Source: Symsagittifera roscoffensis
Lineage: Eukaryota; Xenacoelomorpha; Acoela; Convolutidae
Assembly: GCF_963678635.1 (NCBI RefSeq)
Contig: NC_087065.1
Span: forward strand, 64,947,374 to 65,011,373
DNA length: 64,000 nucleotides
Direction: 5' to 3'
Shown here: piece by piece, positions 1-12,800 of the stretch
How positions within the stretch are numbered: position 1 is the stretch's first letter
How the letters are laid out: every line of letters starts with the position of its first letter
Position numbers and translations under genes: made by a program
Notes under the pieces: model-generated
What the model saw: only the letters and a program-made list of their open reading frames with translations
Databases searched by the model: none
Told to the model about the DNA's origin: nothing

Positions 1-780
1 ATAAAAAAAATGAAAAATTTTGAAGAAAACTAGGTGAACCAAAACTTTTGTATGTTGCGGTAAAAGATAATTAGGAGCCCAGCTAAACCTGCAAGTACCT
101 GCTTGGTTTTAATGAACTTGCTATACTGATGCACAAAAGTATCGGTAGTTTCGAAAACTAGTATTTGAGCAAAACCTGTGATCTCTACTAAAATTCATGG
201 AATGTTTTGAAAAAATGGAATATTCCTAAGTTCATTACCAAAAACTATTCTGTATCCACTTCTGTCGTTCTCGAACTAGTTCATTCGATTGAACCCTTCA
301 TTTCAGATTTGATATAATCAGTTTTCAAGAAAAATCGAAAAATTTTGAAAAAAAGGTCAACGAATAAAAAGTTTGGTTTTTGCGAAAACCTTAGTTTTCT
401 CTGAAAAAAAATTTGGCCGTAGCCGTTTATGCACAAAAGATTCACGCAACCTGTTATTTTGATTGAATTAAAAACTCAGGTGTTTGCTGGTAGCTTCCAA
501 GAAAATTTAAATAGCTTCGAAAAACGGAAAAATCCGTTGACTTTTCCAAGGGCCATAACTTGTGAAAAAAATAGGGTCAAATTTTTTTTTCAGTAGACAG
601 AGAAGTAAAATTTTTTCGAAGACTATAGAAAGAGAAGTTGAATTAAGCGAGACCAAGGGAGTACGCAAGCACACAGGGGTGTAGGCGGTTTTTATACCCT
701 TTTTTTGGAAATCAGTAGAATAGAATTTGAGAAAAACTAAAAATTTTGCAAAAAATTCCACAATGTATTAAAAAAATGTT
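1..780. repeat. composite satellite-like element, copy A (cut by window edge)
   Basis: Shares, in the same order, blocks with 40.8-42.3 kb: an actaggtgaaccaaaa block near 29, gcccagctaaacctg near 77, units containing gtagccgtttatgca and ctcaggtg, and a 3' block with gggagtacgcaagcacaca near 658-678. No gene is seen here; the remainder of 780-2600 also shows none. Confidence 0.6.
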
Positions 781-2613
781 TCTTTATCAAACAGGAATTC
801 TAGGCAGACACGCCAAGTGAGACATTGGAATTTTAAATCACCAACAGAACAAAGTTTATAAGCGGAAACAAAGCCGACAATCTTTGAGCAGACACCAGTT
901 GAGCAAAAAAAATTACTATATAAAAAATTCTAAAAAGTTTGCAGTCTCCCTGCAACTACAATGATTTTAAGCAGACAAAAAAAAATCCAATAAGTTTAGC
1001 ATTTTTTGAAAAATTTATATATATATACTGAAAGAAAAACATTTTCCGGTGCGAAAACCCAAAAATTTATGGTTCAAAAGCAATCGCGTTAGGTCCAAGC
1101 CAAGTGGGTTGGAACTTGGAAAAATCGCTATGTGAAGAGAAAATGAAACAGAGCCAAAAACATCAATGATAAGTTTCCACTGATTAGCATGTTTTGCATT
1201 TCACAAGTGTTTTATCATGAATTTTACATAAATTTGGCATGCTTTATTTTTGTTTATCATGCCGAATTTCAATGCATTACTGCAACTGGCCTATAAATTT
1301 ACTCCACAGTTTGTATTTTGTAAAGTCAACGTATATAGTTAACAACAAAACACTGATCGCGTTTGATTGGTTAAAATTTTGCACTCTTTTTTTTTCATTT
1401 AGCCGAGTCCCAAATATGTCTGATCGAACGAATGCAAGACCGGTAGAATAGTTTTTTTTCTTAGATCGATTTTTAAAATTTCTTTGACCAGGGAAAACTT
1501 TAACTAATATAACTACCGAAATTACTTAATGAGAAGGATGGTCACTTTTGGTCCTTTTGGCTGTTATTTAAATCTGTTAAATTGTTAGCAAAAATTTTTT
1601 AAGCTGATACGTGCTAGATGCAAAGTTTTCTAGAACACCGACGTTTGTTTTACCAGATCATTTTTAAAACACAAGGCTCGAAACAATTAGCATGTCAAAA
1701 GCCAACTTCAAACGACGTTTTGACAAAATACGACTGCTTGCTCCACGTCATTATTTTGCGCTTATTTTCGGTACAAAAACTTTTGTGCACGCGTATTAGT
1801 TTTTGTTTTTAAGTTACCTAGACTAGTGGACAAAACAAAGCCAAGTTTCAGTTTTTTTCTCTGAAATGATTGTTTTCATGGATAATTTTTGATTTCATTC
1901 AGTGGTAATTTAAACAAAATTTTACATAGACAAAGAGCAAATTATCAGAGCTATTCTCTATGGATATGTTACTGTTTACAAGTTTTAAATTTGCTTTCAT
2001 CAACTTGAAGTACCTCAATATATAATTCAATTGCTTGAGTTTTTGAATGGGACTCAGCAAAAACGACAGGAACATACTTCTAAACGAGTACCCAAGCTAT
2101 TATCTCAAAAAGTATCAAATGTTAGTTTCAAGCCGCCTTTATCGGTTTATTTTGGGTCGACAAATGCCAATTTTTTAAACTTCATTTAGAATTTTTTTAA
2201 TGGCGAAGATTTTTCTAAATAAACGGAGTGAAAAATGATCATATGACCTAAAAAATTATGATCGAGTTTTTTGAATTATTCATTATGACAACGTTCCCAA
2301 ACCTGGTTGATTTTATTAATACCATAGAATTGGAAGAATTTATTACGGAAGATGCAAATTGGCCTTTTAAGACCCTGAATAAACTGTTGAGAGCATAAAA
2401 TCAAAAATTGATACTTTTTTGGAGGGTAGCTGAGAACAATTGCTCGAGGTCAAGTCATTTGTTTTTGAAATTTTAAGTAAATGCTGTCCATGCGGTATTT
2501 TAAATTAGGTAATTTAGAGCAAAAAACCGGAATTCGCATTTAATTCTGTGCAATGGTCCAAATTTCAAGCAATCTCGTTGCCATGGATGAATATTTGATT
2601 TTAAAAAAATGAC

Positions 2614-2900
2614 CTAGTTAGTTTCCGCTTCAGTAAAACGCTGTGTGCCTGACGAGTTTCTGAAAAAAATTACAGCCAATCATCTCCACAATCACAAAAT
2701 TGGAATCGGTCAGAAATTAATCTATGAAAAATACAAAAAGATTAAATTCAAAAATAGCATTTTAAATAATAGACTCACAATTTCTTGAAAGTCATCTTCT
2801 TTTGGCTTGCTTTGTGAAATAATTGATTCGGTGATGTTTCGAAAGTTCGTACCAGAGCGTCTGAGGCACAGACCAACATGCAAAACATCGCAAGCCACAT
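2614..2900 (-). CDS. candidate small secreted protein, two inferred exons, 55 residues
   Basis: Exon 1 (2779-2900) starts MWLAMFCMLVCASDA, a compact signal peptide with a likely cleavage after SDA, and ends at a perfect gtgagt donor in phase 2. Exon 2 (2614-2659) follows a tttttttcag acceptor, completes a Leu codon and stops after 14 more residues. The mature part (about 40 residues) is polar with several Lys, has an NSS glycosylation-like triplet, and no Cys. A TATA-like ttatataac lies about 140 bases upstream. Weak point: the exon 2 neighbourhood resembles a repeat near 14.18 kb, so exon 2 may be fortuitous. Confidence 0.4.
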
Positions 2901-3035
2901 CCTTGTTTTATCGGATTCAACCCAGAAATTTCATTAGTCTAAGTTCAAGAAAAAACGAATCACGCTCAATTTTCTGCCAAAATTTTATGCCCAGAATACT
3001 ATCAAAGTCAAGTTCTAACAATTATCAGGCACCGG

Positions 3036-3045
3036 TTATATAACA
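3036..3045 (-). promoter_or_regulatory. candidate TATA box for the small secreted protein gene
   Basis: gttatataac read on the minus strand, about 140 bases before the ATG at 2900. Only suggestive in AT-rich DNA. Confidence 0.3.
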
Positions 3046-3564
3046 AAAATAACTCATGTTTTAATTATGTTTAATTGCACCAATTTATTGCACTGATTTT
3101 TTGAACTGCACTATCTCTTGTACTTTGGTTTATGAAAAACCTCTGCATCATTACATGTAACGTAATTTATTTCAAAACAAAACAAATATGTGCAGCAAGT
3201 TTCTAAGCCACATTTGAAAAACTAGTGCAGTTTTTGAAATTATAATGCAGTATTCAAACACTAGTGCAGTAATAGAACAACTAGTGAAATATTTGATACA
3301 AATTTGCAATATCATTTCTAGAACAATCAAAAACGAATTTAAAAAAAGACGTGTAGCGTGAAAAGTTTCTCAAATGAGTGCGTTTTTTTTGTACATTTTT
3401 AGACCAGATATGCACTAGCTTATATTGCTTCTCGAAATTTGTTAACTCTTTGACACGTGTTTTGTATTGTTCTCGAAATGTCTCGATGCAATATATAGCT
3501 GATGCTTATCTACTACGCAGGCGAGAGTCAGTCAAAAGCACTAGCTTTTTCATAAATTAGTTTT

Positions 3565-4080
3565 CAAGTATTTTTGTTCCGACTGTCGAAGAAAACGGAT
3601 TTTTTATGCTTTGTGTGGCTTTTTATTCATTCAATTTTCGGCGATCGAATAAATAGTTTTTAACAACAATCTTTTTTTACCCCATTGAATATATCGCCTC
3701 ACTGAAATGATATGTAAAAAAAATTACGTCCGACAATTTTTTGCAAATTTCTGGAAGTTTGAAATTTCCAATGTGACAATGCTCTGGACTAATTTATGCG
3801 CACTTTGAAGTTTTTATTCATAATGCTGAAAACGTAATGCAAACTATTTATAAATGAATTATCCCCCACAAAAATATTATTCCAAAATGAATTGAGGCCA
3901 ACTAATTGTTCGTATTAATTTCGTAAGACTCAATTTTTCAAACTTGATCATCGATATTGTCCAAAGTTTATCGTTTTTCAAAACTTTCTTTTCCCAAAAA
4001 CTATTCGACATGGTTTTAAGAGCAATTGGAACATATAAAGTTTAACTCTGATATACGAGCAGTCTTGTTAACACAACATA
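3565..4080. repeat. dispersed repeat, copy related to 56.35-57.25 kb
   Basis: Starts atttttgttccgact and passes through a gcgatcgaa block, a ttcataatgctga block and a cgagcagtcttgtt end. The same order of blocks is found at 56352-57250, where a second element is inserted. The ends gttccgac / gtcggaac are inverted in the 56-kb copy. Confidence 0.6.
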
Positions 4081-4354
4081 CACTTGAGAGGACTTCAAAG
4101 GCGTTTAGCCTGTCGAGTGACGCCTCAAAATGCAATATCTTGCCTTACGAATCTATCAGACCCAACAGACGAATTCTTCGACTATTTTCATGACTTTATT
4201 CATTTATGTTGGAACAGCTAGGTATTTAGGCAGAAAGTGATTAATGCGCTATTTGTAACTTTTGACTAAGCCGGTCGAAAAAAGCGATTCTGCAGAAAAA
4301 ATTTATAGTTTTTTAGCAATTGGAATCCAAAACAGAGCTATTTCTGAAAATTCA

Positions 4355-6135
4355 TCAAAGCCATGGATCGATTCCCAAATGCTCGGCAGGTAAACATATA
4401 CCAATGGCTTGCACCTGGTGGGGGATGGGTAATTGCGAGAGTTATTAAAAATTTTGAATATTTTTATAGATTTTTTTTTTGGTTGAGCAATTTGATTTTT
4501 CAAGAGTTTCAAAAATCCAATTTTCCGAATTCCTCTTAAACCTTACAAGAGTCCAGTTCCACTTTCAATTTTTTAATGGTTTGTGAGCATTTTTTATCCG
4601 AAATGATCGAGCAGAAGTGGCCCTCCAATTCAGCAAAACTACATAGTGGCTTTTTTTTGAGACAAACACAATAATTTCCCATCGTGTCCAAAAACTTTCG
4701 CCGCCGTTTTTGAAGACCACTCTGCAAAGACATTGACTAAATCCAGTAAGTAGCTTTAAAAATAAAAATTTATGTATAAATAAATACATGCGACACCTAT
4801 GCTTTTGAGTTCCAATCAGTTTCCTTGCTTAGCTTACTTTGCTTCAATTGAGCAAAAACCAATTCCAAATTATAATTCAAAATGCAACCGGATAATTTCA
4901 AAACGCACCCGGATAATTCAGTCAAGTTTTGCGCGCTTGTATTCTTTTGTGTGTATTTTCCTTCTTCGTTCTTTATCATGAATATCTATATGCGCGCATA
5001 ATGTTCCGATCTACGAAAACAAATTCGAAATTTTTCAATTTTAGTCTAAATTCAATCAAATAGGGCAAGCGAGCAGGCTTAGAGTACCTTATTTTTGTTT
5101 AATTTAGGCCGTTAGAACTTAGTTTCACTCAATTAAAGTTTTTTTGGTGCTTTTTTAGTGCCACTTATATTAAAAACATCAAAACTCGAAACGTTTCTGC
5201 AAAAAAAAATGAAGATATTTTTTTATGTTTTGTTTTTTAGTCATTTTTTTTTTCAGTTTTTGACTATTTTACTATAACTGTCAAATGTTCGTCAGATTTT
5301 TTTTAGTTCAGATTCTTTCATCCCCCACGCAGAAGATATCGACACTAATGTAAAAAAAATTTTTTTGCTTTTCTTTGACTATAGCCGGAACCTTCTGTGC
5401 TACTTGCCCAGTAACCGGGTATCCTTGTGTTTTCATTTACGTTTGCAAACATTATTGATTTAAAATTGTTTTGGAGGAGCGGCATTTATTCAACAGGTCT
5501 GGGTGGAATGAGTTAACACGATCCGGTAAATATTCTATTCTCGGTATCAATTATTTCCTATTTTGGAACAAATGTACTACTGCGTGTAATTAAAATGTGA
5601 GTCAAAGCTTTTGCTGTTTCATATTAGTGATTTCTGATTTAGTAAAAACTCAATGCTTTTAGTTTTTTCATTTTTGGGGTCTCTAGGATGATCGATTGCT
5701 CAGTTTGAAGGTCAAAGTTTTTGTGGGGTTTTTACAGTTCGGAATTTTGAAACCGTTAAGGTAATCAGAAGTCAATTCAGCTTAAATTCTGTTTGATGCA
5801 AATCTCAATTTAACCTACTAAAAAGCCAGCAGAAAACGCGAACTTTATCAAAGAGCTCTTCAAGCGAGCCAAAGACTAATAGATTCAAGCGTTTGAGCAT
5901 CTAAGGGCAAAACAGGAGCTGTAGGTTTTGAGGCGCTGATATCCAACGACACAGGTCTAACTGCTGCAATGCTAATTTTTCACAAAAAAAAGTATATTTC
6001 CTATAAGAACAACATTAATCCCTATGTATTTTCGTAATTGAGAAAAACCATGCACGTTGTCAAAATATAATGAATGATTTCTTTCTTAGAAATACTTACC
6101 GTGCATTCATCGAATTCATCATTGCTTAAGTCCAT
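4355..6135 (-). CDS. hypothetical 96-residue protein, three inferred exons
   Basis: Predicted from splice logic only. Exon 1 (6100-6135) encodes MDLSNDEFDECT up to a gtaagt donor. Exon 2 (4542-4736, 65 codons) has a ttag acceptor and a gtttaa donor. Exon 3 (4355-4414) follows the strong pyrimidine-rich acceptor cccccaccag and ends LGIDPWL and TGA. All junctions are phase 0. Exon 2 is Lys- and Cys-rich (seven or so Cys, a KRRRKF cluster, then FAELEGHF). I do not recognise the family. It runs in the same direction as TRRAP, 3.5 kb downstream of the TRRAP stop. Exon 3 could instead be read in another frame. The 1.36-kb first intron holds nothing I recognise. Confidence 0.4.
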
Positions 6136-9100
6136 CTTTGAGAAATGTTGAAAAACGTGGTAATGACTCATTCTATTTTTGCTTGCCATGCTGCTTTTTG
6201 TTCACATGCTGCTCCGGGGTCAATTCTAACCAATCCAAACGAAAGCACAGAAAAAAAATGAGCCAACAATATATTGATAATCCATGAAACGGGAGAACTA
6301 AAGTCGCAGGAGGTGAAAGTCAGGGCACTCAAGATGTTGGAGTTGTTGGCCAGGAAAATGAAGACAAAGATGAACGCCAGGAAACTATTGAGACATAAGT
6401 TACTAATCCGGAAACTCACGATGATCGAGGTGAAACTCAAAAAATAACGGTAGTTGAAAAAGTTATTAACTTGGCGGCTAAGTTGACTGCTGATTCATAA
6501 GTAGAAACTCCTTTGACACCGCTACTAATCCCAGTATATTTGGCCTTTTAGTTATCTTTGATGCCATTTATTTTTGATGGTTTGGTTAAGAACCGTTCAT
6601 ATGGTTGACTCTAGAAAATGTTCTCCTTTCTTTTTAAGAAAAACCGTTTTGATGTTTTAATTTTTGACAAAAAAGGCCAAAATGTCACCATTTTCTAGTT
6701 TTACCCCAATTAAAAGCTTTTCAGTTTTAGAATTTGAAAATAGAATTTAAAGTTAAGCTAAAAAAGTGTTCTTTTTCGTTCTAAACTTAAAACCTTCACG
6801 TGTTCGAGAAAAAACCATGCCTTTCTATAGCTTTCATGAAGTAAACATTTTAAAAAATTTTAAATTTACTGAAAAATTTAAATTTAAATAAGAATTGATA
6901 CCACATTCTCGTTTTTTTTTCAACCTAATTATCAAAATCAGAAAAGAGTAATAAACGCAACGAAAAAACTTCAATTTTTTGAAAATGAATGGCTTCGAAG
7001 TTTTTAATTTTCATGGAAACTTCAAGTTTTGTGCTCTTCCGAAAAAAAAATTGCATTTCGAGAAAACTGCATCAAGGTGTCAAAAAAATCCACCTTCTAA
7101 ACTAGAAATCAACCTTTAACATATTTTATGTTTGATAGTAAAAATTGTCTTTCTTTTCACAATAAAAAACCAAACTTCTAAAAAAAAATCAGAACTCAAG
7201 CAGCGAAAAATTATTATTGAGCGTGAACAAATTTCAAGAGTTTTTCCTGAAAATGATTAAAAAACATCCCGAATACCTATATTCTTCATTACAATCATTC
7301 AGAGTGAGCAACGCCGTGACTCTAAAAAGAGGGACCTAGCGGAGTCATCCCGAAAAAGGACAAACGGGGCCGTCACAATTTTCTAGGAAACCTTGTGATA
7401 AAAAAAAACAGAATGTTTAAATTCCAGTTTAAACAAAAATAAGGTCATACAAAAATATCAATCATGGCAGAAAACTGAACGTCTTTAAGGAGAGCTTGAG
7501 TGTCTTTTTCTTCTTGTAGTTGTCTGTTTAAATCAAACACCCGACCTAGATACTTGAAGTCAATCGTCCTAGTAACTGCGCCATGGCCTTTTTACAAAAG
7601 TTTTATTACTTTCTAGTACTGACGCGAATGGTAATGTGTTATACTCAAAGTGTGTCAAAATGTTTAAGATTGGGTTTCTACAAAAATGGGTCAAAAAGTG
7701 CATAACGGAGCCCACGCCAAAATTGAAAAAGAAAAATGCTCATGCAGGGGATATACTTACAGCTTGTTCTCTCCATTGAACCTAGTCTCAGGTTTGGCAC
7801 CGTAATTGTCGAGATGGACAAATTCCGAATTAATAAAAATCCAACATTTCTATAAAAATTAGGTAGACGCTTTACAGAGAAATTTCCTAGCAGAAACTAT
7901 TTTGATTGCACCCTTAATCATAGTTTGGCAGTTTAGCTTTCGAGAAAAGTCTCTGAAAAACGGTATAGATTTCAATAAAAGACTTTTTACAAGTTCAAAA
8001 CTTATTTTCTACAAAATTGGGGTGTAGCTGCTTGTGCAATGAGAACTGTTCCTCTTTTTGTTTTGCGGATTATTCCTGTTCATCTCAGATTTGGTATGGT
8101 AAGTTTCGAAAAAAGGAAAAATTTCCGAAAAATGAGCAAAATTACATAATTGTAGGTTTTACAGCGATATTTCTTTCATCAAAAAATTAGGGTGGCTATT
8201 GTGCAGAGGATAATAAATGGCTTCAAACTTTTTGCTGATTAATCCTTTTCATCTCAGATTTGGCATGGTAAGTTTCGAAAAAAGAAAAATTTCCAAAAAA
8301 TGAGCAAAATTACATAATTGTAGGTTTTACAGCGATATTTCTTTCATCAAAAAATTAGGGTGGCTATTGTGCAGAGGATAATAAATGGCTTCAAACTTTT
8401 TGCTGATTAATCCTTTTCATCTCAGATTTGGCATGGTAAGTTTCGAAAAAAGAAAAATTTCCAAAAAATGAGCAAAATTACATAATTGTAGGTTTTACAG
8501 CGATAATTCTTTCATCAAAAAATTAGGGTGGCTATTGTGCAGAGGATAATAAATGGCTTCAAACTTTTTGCTGATTAATCCTTTTCATCTCAGATTTGGC
8601 ATGGTAAGTTTCGAAAAAAGAAAAATTTCCAAAAAATGAGCAAAATTACATAATTGTAGGTTTTACAGCGATATTTCTTTCATCAAAAAATTAGGGTGGC
8701 TATTGTGCAGAGGATAATAAATGGCTTCAAACTTTTTGCTGATTAATCCTTTTCATCTCAGATTTGGCATGGTAAGTTTCGAAAAAAGAAAAATTTCCAA
8801 AAAATGAGCAAAATTACATAATTGTAGATTTTTAGTGATATTTCTTTTATCAAAAAATTAGGTTGGCTATTGTGCAGAGGATATTCGCATAACTTTTTCA
8901 TTCGATTAGAAATTAACCTCAGAATTGTCAGGGTAGTTTTTGAGAAAAGAAAAAACGCTTCCAAAAAACGGTCGAAACTTCAGGCCAAAACTCATTTTCT
9001 ACGAAAATAAAGGCGTAGCAGCTTATTCTGGAACAATTGCAACATCGCGCTCGTTTTAATAAACCTTTAATCCCCTTTAAGATTTATTAACGTAATTTTC

Positions 9101-9682
9101 GAGTCCAAAAAAATGGATCGAAAATCCCTCCACTGAAATTTTCGAAGGTCGTAGAATATCTGGTGAAGTAAACATAGACCACCGGAATATCATCAAGACA
9201 CACAAGTGAGAAGCGGTCTCTCTATTGTTGTCCCTTTTTTACAAATCGACAAAATAAATCAATCTATGTTTTTGCGAATAGTCCAAAAATTGTCAAAAGC
9301 TTCTCAAAAAAACTAATTAAAATCCATAAAATCGAAAATATGATGCTATGGAGTCAAACAAATATAAAAGTGCAAAAGTGCCAGCAAATAATGGACACCT
9401 TTATTTTCGACTTCGGCTGAAGAAATTGAGTGAATACCGTATTAAGACACTAGGCTTGGCTTGTATAAAAAAATCGTTTCCTAAAAACAACGGCTTAAGT
9501 AAGAAAAAAATTGAATTTAATAAGAAGCAAAAAGTTTGAGAAAATACCTTTTACGAAGCTTACTTCTAGGCGTATGCTGATTGTTTTATACTCTAATTCG
9601 TCAACACTAAATTTTCAATCTAACAAATAACAACAATAATTCAAAGTTTGTAATTAAAGATAAGATTATAATTAGAAGTTTT
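6136..9682. other. intergenic region downstream of TRRAP
   Basis: Apart from the satellite-like block from 7870 to 9240, no gene is supported. Near 6230-6500 the plus strand has a coding-like frame (MSQQYIDNP, then GQENEDKDERQETIET, then VVEKVINLAAKL) broken by TGA and TAA. It may be a remnant, but it is too short to assign. Confidence 0.4.
8075..8885. repeat. tandem array, 168-bp unit, about five copies
   Basis: The block aatccttttcatctcag recurs at 8241, 8409, 8577 and 8745, exactly 168 bases apart, with very few changes. The outer copies on either side are more diverged. Each unit contains catctcagatttggcatgg and gggtggctattgtgcaga, related to the units at 14.4-15.0 and 41.1-42.1 kb. Confidence 0.92.
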
Positions 9683-9889
9683 TCAGAACCAAGGAATCCA
9701 GATAGGGCTGCATTTGGGGAGATTATTTCCGACTTCGGAGTTGAAAACGTTTTTTAAAATCAAGTTTTTCAAATTGACGTGAGCTGCGGGCACTGACTCG
9801 GCCATTGAATGCAATCTGACTATAGCCGCTTTAATTGCGCTGTCTCGTTGTTGAAGAAGCACTTCGTTCGGTGTATTTTCGTTCCAGCC
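9683..9889 (-). CDS. TRRAP: TRRAP exon 32: FATC domain and stop codon
   Basis: Terminal exon of 68 codons plus TGA, found by translating below exon 31 for the FATC signature. Acceptor atttttag, phase 0. It reads AIKAAIVRLHSMAES and ends SPIWIPWF, the counterpart of human AVTAIMTRLHNLAQF and DPAWHPWL. This fixes the 3' end of the coding region. I saw no convincing poly(A) signal close by; a minus-strand AATAAA lies near 9399-9404. Confidence 0.95.
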   Translation of the reverse strand, partial: GWNENTPNEVLLQQRDSAIKAAIVRLHSMAESVPAAHVNLKNLILKNVFNSEVGNNLPKCSPIWIPWF

Positions 9890-12800
9890 CTAAAAATGAA
9901 CTTGGGAGTGAGCCGCTCATTCATTTACCTATCAAGGCCAAAAACTTCTCAAAAGCTAACAATTGATTTGAATTTTATCGATTGTTTTTGTTGTATCATC
10001 AAATATTCAAAAAAAAAAGATTCATCAGCATTTTAAACATTTTATTGGGATTTTGAACTTCTGTAAAAGCTGATCTCATTAAAAACACTATTTCGAACTA
10101 CTTTTAAGAAATACTCAAGATGAAAAACTCACCAAAAGATTTCTATCTTCCAACACCAACACATCCTGTAGAATAGCTGCCAGAAAAGCCTCAAATTTAC
10201 AATGTGGATCCACGAGTGAGAAACAAACTGCTAGAAAGTTCTGGAAGAAGGATCCAGTCAGCCCCAAGGGTCCCATCAGGTCAACCACGTTCGGTGTTAA
10301 CCGCAAACATAGGTCAGGTGGAGTGTGGGCGGAGGTGGGAGAATGGTTGCGGAAGGTCACAGCAGTTGGGATTAGAAACCCAGTCTTCCTCGTGATCTCC
10401 ATCGACTGCAAGTCGGGAGGAATAAGACTGAGAATGTATTGCAACACTGATTGCACTGATAAATGCCCGATGAACTGAAAATAAACCTTCGATACCCAAA
10501 CTGTTTGCGATAATTTGAAATTAATTTGGCCCACATGAACGCCAATTAGAGGCGACATATTGCAGGGACGACATTTTCTCACAATAATTCTATTTCTGCT
10601 GAAATTCGCAATTTTGAATTCGCAGTAGTTTTCATTACACTAAATATTTCGTAGGAGCAGAAAGTATTATTTCTACTTACATGTTTTCTAAAGGTGAAGT
10701 AATCAGTTGGATCCTCATAAGTGGTAATTGCCCACTCTCTCAGTCTCGATTTTGGCACGAGGTTGCTCTGGATGCCAGAAAACACTTTGGCCAGGTGGGC
10801 ATCTGCACTGCTGCTGTTTGCCAGTCCTCTATGGAACATCTGTTCAAAGTATGCCTTAATTGGACTGTGCGGATCCATGCCCTTACTCAACTGTGCCTGG
10901 AATAGTCGGAAAGTCTTATTTGCAGCCAATATTGAGCAGAAGATATTTGATCTTACTTTAAAAACATATCCAACAGACAGTTGGAAAATAGTCAATGAAT
11001 GTAAGGAAACAAAAAAAGTATTGACTTGTTTTTCACTTGTATTGACTCTATGAAAAAAAATTCGACAAAAAATTTCAAAGAAAAACCTAGCCAACTGACA
11101 GTCTGAAAAGAGTAATGAACGCAAGGAAACTGAAAAAAAAACACTTGTTTTTCAAAAATCTTCAATTTTTGAATTTCGAAAAAAAATAGATGGCCTTAAA
11201 GCTCTTTGGATTTGTATAACAATTTGTGAAGGACATTTTTTTGTTAAAATTAACCCAGCTTGAGAAAACTTTTTCAATACCTAGAACTTTTATTTCGCTG
11301 GGAAATCTGATAATTAATTTCCATTTTCGAAATCAGAAGTCGATCACGTTTTTCCTGACCTTTACACTTTTCCTGTTCGATATTGGAGTTTGCTTTCTTT
11401 TTAACAATAGAAATGCACTGAACTTAAAAAGAAATCACAAGTCAAACCGCGAAAAATCCAAATTGAGCGTGAACAAATTTCAAGACTTTTTCCTGAAAAA
11501 AAATAGCAAGACCTATATAAGAGTACTCACTACGTTCATTACTCTTAAAAACATATGGCCTTAATAAAAGCTCTTTGAGTTTCAGAAAAATATAATCGAC
11601 ATATTTTTGACAATGGAGAAAGCATTTCAACTACCTTCTACCAAATGAACTTGAATTGAACTCAAAAAGTGCACATACATCTAAATGCAACAAAAAATGC
11701 ATTAATATGTATGATTAAACTTCTGTAGTTATCAGATCATTGCCTCAAAAAAAATTAACACCAAAAACTATACAAGAGTCTTCAGAAAACTACGAAAAAA
11801 ATAGATGGTCGGTCTCTTGAAAAAGCAAGTATGAAAAATGGGTCCTGCAATTTTTTTTCAGAAGACCAAAAAAGCGGTACTGAAAAAAAAATAAATAAAC
11901 ACCAGAAAATATACAAGAGTCTTCAGAAAACTACGAAAAAAAATTGATGGTCGGTCTCATGAAAAAGCAAGTATGAAAAATGGGTCCTGCAATGTTTTCA
12001 GAAGACCAAAAACGCAGTACTGAAAAAATAAATAAATAAACACCAGAAACTATACAAGAGTCTTCAGAAAACTACAAAAAAAAATTGATGGTCGGTCTCA
12101 TGAAAAAGCAAGTATGAAAAATGGGTCCTGCAATGTTTTCAGAAGACCAAAAACGCAGTACTGAAAAAATAAATAAATAAACACCAGAAACTATACAAGA
12201 GTCTTCAGAAAACTACGAAAAAAAATTGATGGTCGGTCTCATGAAAAAGCAAGTATGAAAAATGGGTCCTGCAATGTTTTCAGAAGACCAAAAACGCAGT
12301 ACTGAAAAAATAAATAAATAAACACCAGAAACTATACAAGAGTCTTCAGAAAACTACGAAAAAAAATTGATGGTCGGTCTCATGAAAAAGCAAGTATGAA
12401 AAATGGGTCCTGCAATGTTTTCAGAAGACCAAAAACGCAGTACTGAAAAAATAAATAAATAAACACCAGAAACTATACAAGAGTCTTCAGAAAACTACGA
12501 AAAAAATAGATGGTCGGTCTCTTGAAAAAGCAAGTATGAAAAATGGGTCCTGCAATGTTTTCAGAAGACCAAAAAAGCGGTACTGAAAAATAAATAAATA
12601 AACACCAGAAACTATACAAGAGTCTTCAGAAAACTACAAAAAAAAATTGATGGTCGGTCTCATGAAAAAGCAAGTATGAAAAATGGGTCCTGCAATGTTT
12701 TCAGAAGACCAAAAACGCAGTACTGAAAAAATAAATAAATAAACACCAGAAACTATACAAGAGTCTTCAGAAAACTACGAAAAAAAATTAATGGTCGGTC

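Noticed and set aside
2614-6135. Considering both small left-hand genes as one transcription unit
   Set aside because: The 96-residue gene ends in a stop and the secreted-protein frame has its own ATG and upstream TATA-like box; nothing links them.
10204-11053. Plus-strand open frames over TRRAP exons 30 and 31
   Set aside because: Antisense shadows of conserved TRRAP exons.
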